IMG/VR virus record: IMGVR_UViG_3300047352_000459
Location: 1 to 21,937 of that record
DNA: 21,937 nt
Reading direction: 5' to 3' (one strand)
DNA from: a virus
Below, in pieces: positions 12,564-17,184 of the stretch. The translations under genes were made by a program, and so were the position numbers. The notes under the pieces were generated by a model. The model was not told the origin of the DNA and made no database searches. It was given only the letters and a program-made list of their open reading frames with translations. Each line of letters opens with the position of its first letter. Within the stretch, counting starts at the first letter, position 1.

Positions 12564-12596
12564 ATTATAGCATAACCCTTGCTTAATGCAAGGGTT
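12564..12596 (-). promoter_or_regulatory. Promoter with an overlapping palindrome
   Basis: Minus strand: TTGCAT (12591-12586), 16-bp spacer, TATAAT (12569-12564). A perfect 9-bp-arm inverted repeat AACCCTTGC-N5-GCAAGGGTT (12574-12596) covers the -35 and spacer and also contains the stop of the upstream gene. It may be an operator or an attenuator for the 12.5-12.0 kb genes. Confidence 0.6.
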
Positions 12597-12816
12597 TTGT
12601 TTTACCATTTACTGTATAGCTAATTAATTGGAAATAGCCTTGAATTTTCATTCCACCCTCTCTCCAAAAGATACGCTCACAAATTAAATCCCATACTTTA
12701 TTTTGAAAAGCACCATTACCCTTACAAGATAAAGCCATTGCTTCGCCTTTGGTAATCTCAACATTCTCTAGGTATTCACTACCACCATTTAATTTTACTG
12801 TTATATAATTTTCCAT
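12583..12816 (-). CDS. Hypothetical protein, 77 aa
   Basis: MENYITVKLNGGSEYLENVE, then ITKGEAMALSCKGNGAFQNK, WDLICERIFWREGG, IQGYFQLISYTVNGK. A soluble alpha/beta protein with two cysteines; no family recognised. CAGGAGC precedes ATG 12816 by 5 nt. First leftward gene after the divergent control region, so probably early expressed. Confidence 0.75.
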   Translation of the reverse strand: MENYITVKLNGGSEYLENVEITKGEAMALSCKGNGAFQNKVWDLICERIFWREGGMKIQGYFQLISYTVNGKTKPLH

Positions 12817-12845
12817 TTTTGCTCCTGTTAAATTAATATAAGATA

Positions 12846-12873
12846 ATTATAAGCTATTGAGCCAAGATGTCAA
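12846..12873 (-). promoter_or_regulatory. Sigma70-type leftward promoter of the 77-aa gene
   Basis: Minus strand: TTGACA (12873-12868), 16-bp spacer, TATAAT (12851-12846), about 29 nt before ATG 12816. Confidence 0.8.
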
Positions 12874-12902
12874 CACTTTAAGCAAATATTTTTTACGATT
12901 GT

Positions 12903-12923
12903 AAATGAGAATCATTCTCATTT
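12903..12923. promoter_or_regulatory. Fur-box-like perfect 21-bp palindrome
   Basis: AAATGAGAAT-C-ATTCTCATTT has perfect 10-bp arms around one base. The core TGAGAAT-C-ATTCTCA has the 7-1-7 layout of Fur boxes (TGATAATnATTATCA) and fits the gammaproteobacterial form AATGAnAATnATTnTCATT at every fixed base. It lies at about +3 to +24 of the leftward promoter at 12933-12961, a repression position. A phage repressor operator is the alternative. Confidence 0.55.
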
Positions 12924-12932
12924 GGGGCGCCG

Positions 12933-12961
12933 ATTTTACCATACCCCACACAAAATGTCAA
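12933..12961 (-). promoter_or_regulatory. Leftward promoter above the Fur-like palindrome
   Basis: Minus strand: TTGACA (12961-12956), 17-bp spacer ending in an extended-10 TGG, TAAAAT (12938-12933). The block GCGCCGATTTTACCAyACC containing the -10 recurs at 16244-16262 (also a leftward promoter) and partly at 16355-16368. Confidence 0.7.
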
Positions 12962-13017
12962 GGGTTTTTTCAAATAAATTTTAAGCTGTGATTTTGGCTT
13001 GTCTGATTTGGGAGGCT

Positions 13018-13073
13018 TGGTTTAAGATATGTTTATTTGAATATATCAAAAGATATAAACATATCTTAAACCA
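13018..13073. repeat. Long inverted repeat, 19-bp perfect arms (left control element)
   Basis: TGGTTTAAGATATGTTTAT (13018-13036) is repeated inverted at 13055-13073 around an 18-nt centre that itself holds TTGA...TCAA. The right arm contains the -10 TAAGAT of a leftward promoter whose -35 TTGACA lies in the adjacent 17-bp box. A diverged inverted copy lies at 15115-15171. Region 12839-13263 has no gene; it holds this element, the boxes, promoters and the Fur-like palindrome. Confidence 0.75.
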
Positions 13074-13091
13074 TGTTCGCTGAAATGTCAA
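13063..13091 (-). promoter_or_regulatory. Leftward promoter inside the left control element
   Basis: Minus strand: TTGACA (13091-13086), 17-bp spacer, TAAGAT (13068-13063). The -35 is part of the operator-like box at 13086-13102 and the -10 is within the long inverted repeat, so both elements could control it. Confidence 0.55.
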
Positions 13092-13158
13092 ATTTTGTGA
13101 CAACTTTTTTTGGCTCGGCTCATATCATATTTTTGCTAAAATGTCAAATTTTGTGACA
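13086..13158. repeat. Two 17-bp operator-like boxes in a 36-bp direct repeat
   Basis: TGTCAAATTTTGTGACA occurs at 13086-13102 and 13142-13158, 56 bp apart, within a longer repeat continuing ACTTTTTTTGGCTC. The box is an imperfect palindrome with TGTCA/TGACA ends. Near-identical copies lie at 15085-15101 (inverted, last base differs) and 15221-15237 (one mismatch). Probably sites for a phage repressor or replication protein. Confidence 0.7.
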
Positions 13159-13201
13159 ACTTTTTTTGGCTCAATTAAAATTTTTTATTTAGGTTTTACT
13201 G

Positions 13202-13229
13202 TTGATATACATTCTTAAATTGTTATACT
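13202..13229 (+). promoter_or_regulatory. Rightward promoter of the exonuclease cassette
   Basis: TTGATA (13202-13207), 16-bp spacer, TATACT (13224-13229), then an AAGGAG ribosome site before TTG 13264. Confidence 0.75.
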
Positions 13230-13263
13230 TATAGAATAAATTATTTTAACTAAGGAGAAAAAA

Positions 13264-13413
13264 TTGGAAAATAATAAACCAAAGAAAAGAACTAAAAAAG
13301 AGGTATTAAACGAGATTGAAAAACTAACAAGCGTTTTCAACTATAAACCACTTGAAAGAACTGATGTTCATAATTTAGAGCAAATCTTACTTATTTTAAA
13401 AGGTGGTAAATAA
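13264..13413 (+). CDS. 49-aa basic protein, TTG start
   Basis: TTG 13264 follows AAGGAG by 7 nt. The product is MENNKPKKRTKKEVLNEIEK, LTSVFNYKPLERTDVHNLEQ, ILLILKGGK: a lysine-rich head then a small helical domain. The head KPKKRTKKEV and overall plan resemble the 50-aa protein at 16060 (KPTKKEVVKML), suggesting paralogues. TAATG couples it to the exonuclease. Perhaps a small regulator or exonuclease partner. Confidence 0.75.
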   Translation: MENNKPKKRTKKEVLNEIEKLTSVFNYKPLERTDVHNLEQILLILKGGK

Positions 13414-14231
13414 TGACACCTTTTAAAAGAAAAGATAAATTAACAATTTGCGTTGTTGATACTGAAACAACAATGATGAATGAATATTCACATCAAGTTT
13501 TTGATTTTGCTTATGTAATAGGAAATGTTTTAGATTCAAATTGTGAGCCACTAGAACGAAGCTTTTTAATTGATGAAGTTTTAGACGAGCCAAAGAATTT
13601 TATTTGGACTACTCCGAAAGGAATGCCCGAAGGAGAGAGAAAAGCTTTTGCATTAGATAGCCGATACGAAACATCTTTAAAAAGGAGAACAAAAACAAAA
13701 AAAGGCGTTTCATGGGAATTTGCATTGGACTATTTTTATAAAGATTGTTCAAGAATGGGCGTTGATATTTTTACTGCTTATAATGTTAAATTTGACATTG
13801 AAGCACTAAGAAAAACACAAGACCAAATAAACGATAAAAGGTTTAGAATGCCAAATGGCATGAACATAATGTGCCTTATGGATATTGCTCAAACAAAGGT
13901 TATTAACAACGATTTTCATAATTGGTTTAAAAAGCAAGATAAATATTTGCAAAATCAATTTACAACTGATAATGATAATATTTCTTATTCGGCTGAATGT
14001 GTTTTTAGATATTGGTTTGATAACTATTATTATAAAGAACAGCATACAGCGTTGAGAGATGCGAGAATGGAATGGAAACTAGCTGTAAAAATGTTTGAAA
14101 GGTGGGAAGGAGAAATTAAAAGAGATTTTATAAATTTCGTTGTGAATCTCGGTTGGCAATCTGTTAATAAAATTCCATCATCAACTAAGAAAGCAAAAAT
14201 GAGAAAAGAAAAGAGGAACTTAATAGCATGA
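13413..14231 (+). CDS. DnaQ-like DEDDh 3'-5' exonuclease
   Basis: A 272-residue nuclease of the RNase H-like DEDD class. Exo I is VVDTETT (Asp16, Glu18), Exo II TAYNVKFDIEAL (Asp128 with the Asn before it), Exo III HTALRDARME (His211, Asp216), the DEDDh form found in DnaQ/epsilon and RNase T. The domain has an insertion at ~85-105 and a lysine-rich C-terminal tail (STKKAKMRKEKRN). It probably degrades or proofreads DNA or RNA during phage takeover. It is coupled to the upstream 49-aa gene (TAATG) and overlaps the HAD gene by 4 nt (ATGA). The cassette is more AT-rich than the rest. Confidence 0.92.
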   Translation: MTPFKRKDKLTICVVDTETTMMNEYSHQVFDFAYVIGNVLDSNCEPLERSFLIDEVLDEPKNFIWTTPKGMPEGERKAFALDSRYETSLKRRTKTKKGVSWEFALDYFYKDCSRMGVDIFTAYNVKFDIEALRKTQDQINDKRFRMPNGMNIMCLMDIAQTKVINNDFHNWFKKQDKYLQNQFTTDNDNISYSAECVFRYWFDNYYYKEQHTALRDARMEWKLAVKMFERWEGEIKRDFINFVVNLGWQSVNKIPSSTKKAKMRKEKRNLIA

Positions 14232-14734
14232 AAAAAGAAAAATTACTAAAGGTTATTTCAAATAAATATTTAATTCCGAAGGTAGCAAAAAGCTTTGATA
14301 TGAAAATTATCAAAGCTTTTGATTTTGATGATACTTTGTTTACTGCAATCGGAACTTATGAGCAAGATTATAATTTAGAAAAATTTAAAAAAGATAATAC
14401 CTTTTTTAAAAATCTATTTACAAAAGAATTGCCATTGGCAAAGAAATTGAGACAAGCAAAAAAGAAAGGAGATATAATTGTTATCATTACAGCTAGAGAA
14501 CAAAAATGGTGGTTTCCATTTCTATTATGGCTCAAAAGAATTCCTTATGATTATGTTAGGCAAAGACCAAAGACAAGGCAAAGAATAACAACTCACGAAT
14601 TAAAGAAAGAGCAATTAATAGATATTGTTTCCAAACATGGCTCATCTTACTATTTAGATTTTTATGATGATTCTAAAATTAATTGTGATACGATTGAGCA
14701 AGGCATAAAATTTGCAACTGTTCACAAAATTTGA
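14228..14734 (+). CDS. HAD-superfamily phosphatase
   Basis: A 168-residue protein with HAD motif I FDFDDTLF (nucleophile Asp32, Asp34), motif II VIITARE (Thr, ~residue 90) and motif IV LDFYDDSK (~150). The cap is minimal, as in polynucleotide 3'-phosphatase or 5'(3')-deoxyribonucleotidase-like members, so a DNA/RNA end or a nucleotide is the likely substrate. It is paired with the DEDDh exonuclease through an ATGA overlap, supporting a nucleic-acid end-processing or nucleotide-salvage role. The first ~25 residues before motif I are extra; a later start (M25) is possible but has no better ribosome site. Confidence 0.85.
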   Translation: MKKEKLLKVISNKYLIPKVAKSFDMKIIKAFDFDDTLFTAIGTYEQDYNLEKFKKDNTFFKNLFTKELPLAKKLRQAKKKGDIIVIITAREQKWWFPFLLWLKRIPYDYVRQRPKTRQRITTHELKKEQLIDIVSKHGSSYYLDFYDDSKINCDTIEQGIKFATVHKI

Positions 14735-14768
14735 TATATTAAATAGAGATAATAAAGAGAGGTATTTT

Positions 14769-14981
14769 ATGAAATATGCAAAAGATAAAGAATGGCGATC
14801 ATTTTGTCGTGAAATGTATCAACGAAACTCTAAAGAGAGGAGAATTTGGAAAGAGAAACCCTTTCCCACATTATATTCTTATGTAAAAAATAATTATAGA
14901 TTCTTAGAGGGAGAATTTAAAAAACAAAAAGGAGAACCACAAATTAAATTGATAGAGGTTAAACAGCTTTCATTAATTTAA
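14769..14981 (+). CDS. Hypothetical basic protein, 70 aa
   Basis: ATG 14769 follows GAGAGG by 6 nt; an upstream extension to 14712 overlaps the HAD gene and lacks a site. The product is MKYAKDKEWRSFCREMYQRN, then RRIWKEKPFPTLYSYVKNNY, ending VKQLSLI. Basic, helical, no recognised domain. Last gene before the terminator at 15.0 kb. Confidence 0.75.
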   Translation: MKYAKDKEWRSFCREMYQRNSKERRIWKEKPFPTLYSYVKNNYRFLEGEFKKQKGEPQIKLIEVKQLSLI

Positions 14982-14997
14982 TTTAGGATTCCAGAAG

Positions 14998-15027
14998 ATT
15001 CCAGATTAATTTCTGGAATTTTTTTAT
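14998..15027 (+). terminator. Intrinsic terminator of the exonuclease cassette
   Basis: ATTCCAGA (14998-15005) pairs with TCTGGAAT (15012-15019) around a 6-nt loop, followed by a T-tract. It closes the 13.26-14.98 kb operon. Confidence 0.85.
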
Positions 15028-15084
15028 TTAAAAAAAGACTTGACATTTAGCCCTTTTTCGTGTAGGGTTTTTCTGATTTTTTCT

Positions 15085-15171
15085 TGTCACAAAATTTGAC
15101 TTTTTCGTAAACATGGTTTAAAATTTGTTTATCTAAACAGATAAACCCGAAGGGCTAGCAAATTTTAAACC
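15085..15171. repeat. Right control element: inverted, diverged copy of the 13.0-13.1 kb element
   Basis: Read on the minus strand this matches the left element in order: GATTTGGGAG, GCTTGGTTTAA, stem, TTAAACCATGTT, GTCAAATTTTGTGACAA. The stem arms are GGTTTAAAATTTG (15115-15127) and CAAATTTTAAACC (15159-15171); compared with the left element both arms changed together so pairing is kept. A nested hairpin GTTTATCT/AGATAAAC lies at 15127-15146. The operator-like box is 15085-15101, and another follows at 15221-15237. The gene-free stretch 14982-15276 holds only the terminator and this element. Confidence 0.7.
15096..15124 (+). promoter_or_regulatory. Rightward promoter within the right control element
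   Basis: TTGACT (15096-15101), 17-bp spacer, TAAAAT (15119-15124). The mirror image of the leftward promoter at 13063-13091; together they point outward from the exonuclease cassette. The -35 overlaps the operator-like box. Confidence 0.6.
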
Positions 15172-15263
15172 AAGCACGATTTATTGAACTCCCAAATCTC
15201 ATAACACAAAATACTGAAAATGTCAAATTTTGTGAAATTATTTTTTAAGCAAATTTTTTATGG

Positions 15264-15269
15264 TATAAT
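15264..15269 (+). promoter_or_regulatory. Extended -10 promoter of the 35-aa gene
   Basis: TGG directly before TATAAT (15264-15269) makes an extended -10; no good -35 is present. The box is 7 nt from ATG 15277, so the mRNA should be leaderless. A fourth operator-like box ends 26 bp upstream. Confidence 0.6.
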
Positions 15270-15276
15270 TTTTGTC

Positions 15277-15384
15277 ATGAATACTTTAATTAAATATAGA
15301 ATCATTATGGAATTAATTAGAACTGTAATACCTTGCATTTTATTAATTTTACAATGCATAATTTTATTTAAATTATTTTCATAA
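15277..15384 (+). CDS. 35-aa membrane protein, leaderless
   Basis: MNTLIKYRIIMELIRTVIPC, ILLILQCIILFKLFS: a short basic head and a single membrane helix. The segment ELIRTVIPCILLILQCIIL closely resembles ELVRTVVPVLVLILQVLIL of the 41-aa protein at 20346, so the two are paralogues, which supports both as real genes. No ribosome site; see the promoter entry. Confidence 0.7.
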   Translation: MNTLIKYRIIMELIRTVIPCILLILQCIILFKLFS

Positions 15385-15389
15385 AACTG

Positions 15390-15418
15390 TTGACAGACAT
15401 AACCATAACCCCTATAAT
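15390..15418 (+). promoter_or_regulatory. Perfect sigma70 promoter of the 300-nt RNA
   Basis: TTGACA (15390-15395), 17-bp spacer, TATAAT (15413-15418). Followed by TTATATCTTTTGAGGGAAA (15421-15439), which recurs 18/19 at 16932-16950 behind the promoter of the tRNA-like RNA. Confidence 0.88.
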
Positions 15419-15424
15419 GGTTAT

Positions 15425-15725
15425 ATCTTTTGAGGGAAAACAACCGCAAAGGGAAGGAACGGAAAACGGCACAACTTGACAGGGCAACCTTTCAGACCGA
15501 GCCACAGACCAACGCCTGAACTTTCAACATACTTGAAGATGCTAAGAATAGAACCGACTTTGTCGCCCTTTTCAAAGCACTTCGAGGACTCCCCCAAGAG
15601 ATAGCCGAGAGGTGGACTCATACAGAGAGATTATATCAAACTGATTGCTGGACACCTCGAAGCGACTCGGAGAGGATTAATTTTAACTTATTGGTAAAAT
15701 TTTGCAATCCTCTCCACCTTTTTTT
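15425..15725 (+). ncRNA. Putative structured ncRNA, about 300 nt
   Basis: The stretch between a perfect promoter and a strong intrinsic terminator has no ribosome site or credible ORF and is richer in GC than nearby genes. It can form GTCG/CGAC-type and longer stems, e.g. CTTCGAGG (15580-15587) with CCTCGAAG (15655-15662) closing a ~67-nt domain, and CGAC-TTT-GTCG (15554-15564). It does not match RNase P, 6S, SRP or tmRNA signatures I know. It shares its first ~19 nt with the 16.9-kb RNA. The function is unknown. A plus frame interrupted by one TGA runs through the terminator and is not accepted as a gene. Confidence 0.6.
15669..15725 (+). terminator. Intrinsic terminator of the 300-nt RNA
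   Basis: GGAGAGGATT (15669-15678) pairs with AATCCTCTCC (15706-15715); inside, AATTTTA pairs with TAAAATT. A T7 tract follows (15719-15725). Confidence 0.85.
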
Positions 15726-15772
15726 CGTCAATTAATTTTGAGGGGTCGCCCCTGCCTGACTGTTTTATATGA

Positions 15773-15936
15773 GGGTCGGCGCGCTCTGCGCCGCAGTGCC
15801 AAAACTCAGTGCAAAAACTAATCACGCGTGCGCCAATAGTGCAGTACCTAAACTCGGTAAAGTCTACCCGGGTGTAAGCGACCCAGGCGGGTTCTGTACC
15901 CAGGTCTATTATAACACGAATTTTCCCGCTTGTCAA
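15773..15936. repeat. Diverged ~165-bp repeat, copy 1, with a leftward promoter
   Basis: It begins GGGTCGGC, then has GC-rich hairpin GCGCTCTGCGC and motifs of the form yAGTGynAAAACTnA at 15794, 15807 and 15837. Copy 2 at 16391 has the same order and nearly the same spacing (13 and 31 bp). It ends with a minus-strand promoter: TTGACA (15936-15931), 17-bp spacer, TATAAT (15913-15908), which would transcribe the repeat leftward. No credible gene is present in 15726-16059. Confidence 0.6.
15908..15936 (-). promoter_or_regulatory. Perfect leftward sigma70 promoter in repeat copy 1
   Basis: Minus strand TTGACA, 17-bp spacer, TATAAT. The leftward product (from ~15901) would cross the repeat and could end near GGGG-CGA-CCCC at ~15741-15752. 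No ORF with a ribosome site follows, so a small antisense or regulatory RNA is likely. Confidence 0.7.
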
Positions 15937-15964
15937 GACAAATTTTCAAAAACTTTTAAAAAAC

Positions 15965-15973
15965 TTATCCACA
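15965..15973 (+). promoter_or_regulatory. DnaA box
   Basis: TTATCCACA is an exact match to the strongest E. coli DnaA box. It follows an A/T-rich stretch and is followed by a second weaker ATTTCCACA. It lies between the two ~165-bp repeats, suggesting an origin, but a single site can occur by chance. Confidence 0.45.
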
Positions 15974-16004
15974 GGATTTCCACAGAAAAAACACAAGATA
16001 TTCC

Positions 16005-16033
16005 TTGACCCCGCCTAGAAAAACCCTTATAAT
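16005..16033 (+). promoter_or_regulatory. Sigma70 promoter of the 50-aa gene
   Basis: TTGACC (16005-16010), 17-bp spacer, TATAAT (16028-16033), followed by AAAGGAG before ATG 16060. Confidence 0.85.
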
Positions 16034-16059
16034 AGTATCATATTTTAAAGGAGAACATT

Positions 16060-16212
16060 ATGAAAAACGAAACAACTGTCAAGAAAACTAAACCAACCAA
16101 AAAAGAGGTTGTCAAAATGCTAGAAGAAAGAGGCGTAGAGCAAACAATTGTCGCTTCTCTTCAAAGAGCGAACATTGATACAATGCTCTGGGTTCTAAGC
16201 AAAATTAGATAA
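16060..16212 (+). CDS. 50-aa basic helical protein
   Basis: MKNETTVKKTKPTKKEVVKM, LEERGVEQTIVASLQRANID, TMLWVLSKIR. A lysine-rich head precedes a ~32-residue helical domain ending in WVLSKIR. It resembles the 49-aa protein at 13264 (KPKKRTKKEV head, short helical tail). AAAGGAG lies 5 nt before the ATG, and the gene has its own perfect promoter and a hairpin at its end. A small DNA-binding regulator or host-takeover protein is plausible; no family recognised. Confidence 0.75.
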   Translation: MKNETTVKKTKPTKKEVVKMLEERGVEQTIVASLQRANIDTMLWVLSKIR

Positions 16213-16217
16213 CCACC

Positions 16218-16240
16218 AAAGGGGGACGCTTGTCCCCTTT
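16218..16240 (+). terminator. GC-rich hairpin after the 50-aa gene
   Basis: AAAGGGGGAC-GCTT-GTCCCCTTT forms a ~9-bp stem with one bulged G, six bases after the stop. Only TTT follows on either strand, so termination would be weak. Confidence 0.5.
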
Positions 16241-16249
16241 ACCGCGCCG

Positions 16250-16278
16250 ATTTTACCACACCTTCCCCCGCCTGTCAA
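16250..16278 (-). promoter_or_regulatory. Leftward promoter antisense to the 50-aa gene
   Basis: Minus strand: TTGACA (16278-16273), 17-bp spacer ending in TGG, TAAAAT (16255-16250). It shares GCGCCGATTTTACCAyACC with the leftward promoter at 12.9 kb and would transcribe the 50-aa gene in antisense. Confidence 0.6.
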
Positions 16279-16390
16279 TACGTACGCCTAATTTCGTATG
16301 TGTTAATTTTTCCTTATGTCTTCGTTGAGAGGGCAGGTTTGCCCCTCTGAATGTGATTTTACCATACCCGCGAAGACCTTTAAATCAAGG

Positions 16391-16560
16391 GGGTCGGCCC
16401 TCGCTGCGCCAAAGGCAGTGCTAAACCTCAGTGTAAAACTTACGAAAGCGCGGGCTAATTAGTGTAAAAACTAGGCATAGTCTAGTGTAAAAGTTATGCG
16501 CGCTTGGCGGGGTTATAATAAAGTTATTAAAAGTATAACAGAATTTGTCGGGGTTGTCAA
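16391..16560. repeat. Diverged ~165-bp repeat, copy 2, with a leftward promoter
   Basis: Begins GGGTCGGC, then carries yAGTGynAAAACTnA motifs at 16416, 16429, 16460 and 16483, matching copy 1 at 15773. It ends with a minus-strand promoter TTGACA (16560-16555), 17-bp spacer, TATACT (16537-16532). The gene-free stretch 16213-16702 otherwise holds hairpin GAGAGGGCA/TGCCCCTCT (~16327-16349) and a third copy of GATTTTACCATACC (16355-16368). Confidence 0.6.
16532..16560 (-). promoter_or_regulatory. Leftward sigma70 promoter in repeat copy 2
   Basis: Minus strand TTGACA, 17-bp spacer, TATACT. It corresponds to the promoter that ends repeat copy 1 and would transcribe the repeated motifs leftward. 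Confidence 0.65.
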
Positions 16561-16666
16561 GAGTTTTGCTGAGAAATTTTGGGAAATTTTGGGCACGCCC
16601 GCCGAGGTTTCGCGTCCGGCCCCCGAGAATTCGCTGATGTTTTTTAATGAATCTTCCGCGATTCTA

Positions 16667-16695
16667 TTGACAAATATGAAAAAGCCTAGTATAAT
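16667..16695 (+). promoter_or_regulatory. Perfect sigma70 promoter of the 62-aa gene
   Basis: TTGACA (16667-16672), 17-bp spacer, TATAAT (16690-16695). Seven nt separate the -10 from ATG 16703, so the mRNA should be leaderless. Confidence 0.88.
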
Positions 16696-16702
16696 ATGTC
16701 TT

Positions 16703-16891
16703 ATGATTGATAATATTCTATATACTCTAGCAATGGGCATGCTGTACTTCATTATATTTGGAGGAATCGCAGTGTGGGTATTAAACTACTTGCTAGAGCA
16801 GATGGAAGAAATACAGGCACAAAAGTGGACGCTAGTAGAAGTAATAGTTATGCTAGTAGTTTTCTTCGGCATTGGACTATTAGTCGCCTAA
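16703..16891 (+). CDS. 62-aa two-helix membrane protein, leaderless
   Basis: MIDNILYTLAMGMLYFIIFG, GIAVWVLNYLLEQMEEIQAQ, then KWTLVEVIVMLVVFFGIGLL. Two membrane helices (~5-29 and ~42-61) flank a short acidic loop (EQMEEIQAQK). A longer frame from 16496 is rejected because its first 69 codons include the promoter itself. There is no ribosome site. Size and layout fit a holin-like or membrane-modifying early protein. Confidence 0.75.
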   Translation: MIDNILYTLAMGMLYFIIFGGIAVWVLNYLLEQMEEIQAQKWTLVEVIVMLVVFFGIGLLVA

Positions 16892-16899
16892 GAAAGTTA

Positions 16900-16928
16900 T
16901 TGACAACTCCTTAATGGCTCTGTATAAT
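16900..16928 (+). promoter_or_regulatory. Perfect sigma70 promoter of the tRNA-like RNA
   Basis: TTGACA (16900-16905), 17-bp spacer, TATAAT (16923-16928), followed by the 5' leader shared with the 15.4-kb RNA (16932-16950). Confidence 0.88.
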
Positions 16929-16934
16929 ATATTA

Positions 16935-17089
16935 TATCTTTTGAAGGAAATGAAGATACTTTGAGCAGGGTAGCTCGTGGCAGAGAAGTGACTACGGAAG
17001 CACGCTCGTTATGGAGAAGTAGCAGGTTCAACTCCTGCCTCTGCCAGTAAAGGTCAGTACGAATCTGACACCTTGCTCAAAGTATTTTC
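16935..17089 (+). ncRNA. RNA with a tRNA-like fold inside a 20-bp helix
   Basis: The ends pair over 20 bp: 16952-16971 (GAAGATACTTTGAGCAGGGT) with 17070-17089, two G-U pairs. Inside are a tRNA-like element (16979-17046) and a hairpin GTCAG/CTGAC (17053-17069), a three-way junction. The tRNA-like part has a perfect 7-bp acceptor (GGCAGAG/CTCTGCC), a perfect T-arm GCAGG-TTCAACT-CCTGC, and a short D-arm GTG/CAC whose loop contains GG, as needed for the elbow contact. The anticodon arm is too short (CTC-GTTATG-GAG) with no U33 position, and no CCA is encoded, so it is unlikely to decode. No ORF. Possible tRNA mimic for host tRNA enzymes, or a processing or stability element. Confidence 0.7.
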
Positions 17090-17098
17090 AGAAACTTC

Positions 17099-17127
17099 TT
17101 GACAAAGCGTCAAAAAGTTGATATAAT
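17099..17127 (+). promoter_or_regulatory. Perfect sigma70 promoter of the KLSREGVY gene 1
   Basis: TTGACA (17099-17104), 17-bp spacer, TATAAT (17122-17127). The first in-frame ATGs (17137, 17140) are 9-12 nt beyond the -10 box; the internal ATG with a ribosome site is at 17185. Confidence 0.88.
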
Positions 17128-17184
17128 ATTTATATTATGATGATAAAGATACTAAAAAAATTATTTGGCACTAAGGAGGAAACA

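Noticed and set aside
13018-15171. CRISPR array or simple transposon
   Set aside because: Repeats are only in two to four copies without regular spacers, and no transposase is present; the flanking elements carry promoters and operator-like boxes, so a control duplication is as likely as a mobile cassette.
15421-15717. Minus ORF of 66 codons and a plus frame interrupted by one TGA in the 300-nt RNA
   Set aside because: No ribosome site in either; the plus frame reads straight through the terminator hairpin. TGA recoding was considered, but nothing else supports it.
15688-16008. ORFs on both strands across repeat copy 1
   Set aside because: No ribosome sites; the region is a repeat with promoters and its translations resemble no protein.
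16496-16702. N-terminal extension of the 62-aa membrane protein
   Set aside because: It would translate through a perfect promoter and end of the repeat; the leaderless ATG 16703 explains the gene better.
16979-17046. Functional tRNA gene
   Set aside because: The anticodon arm is five bases short, U33 is missing, and no CCA is present; kept as a tRNA-like RNA instead.
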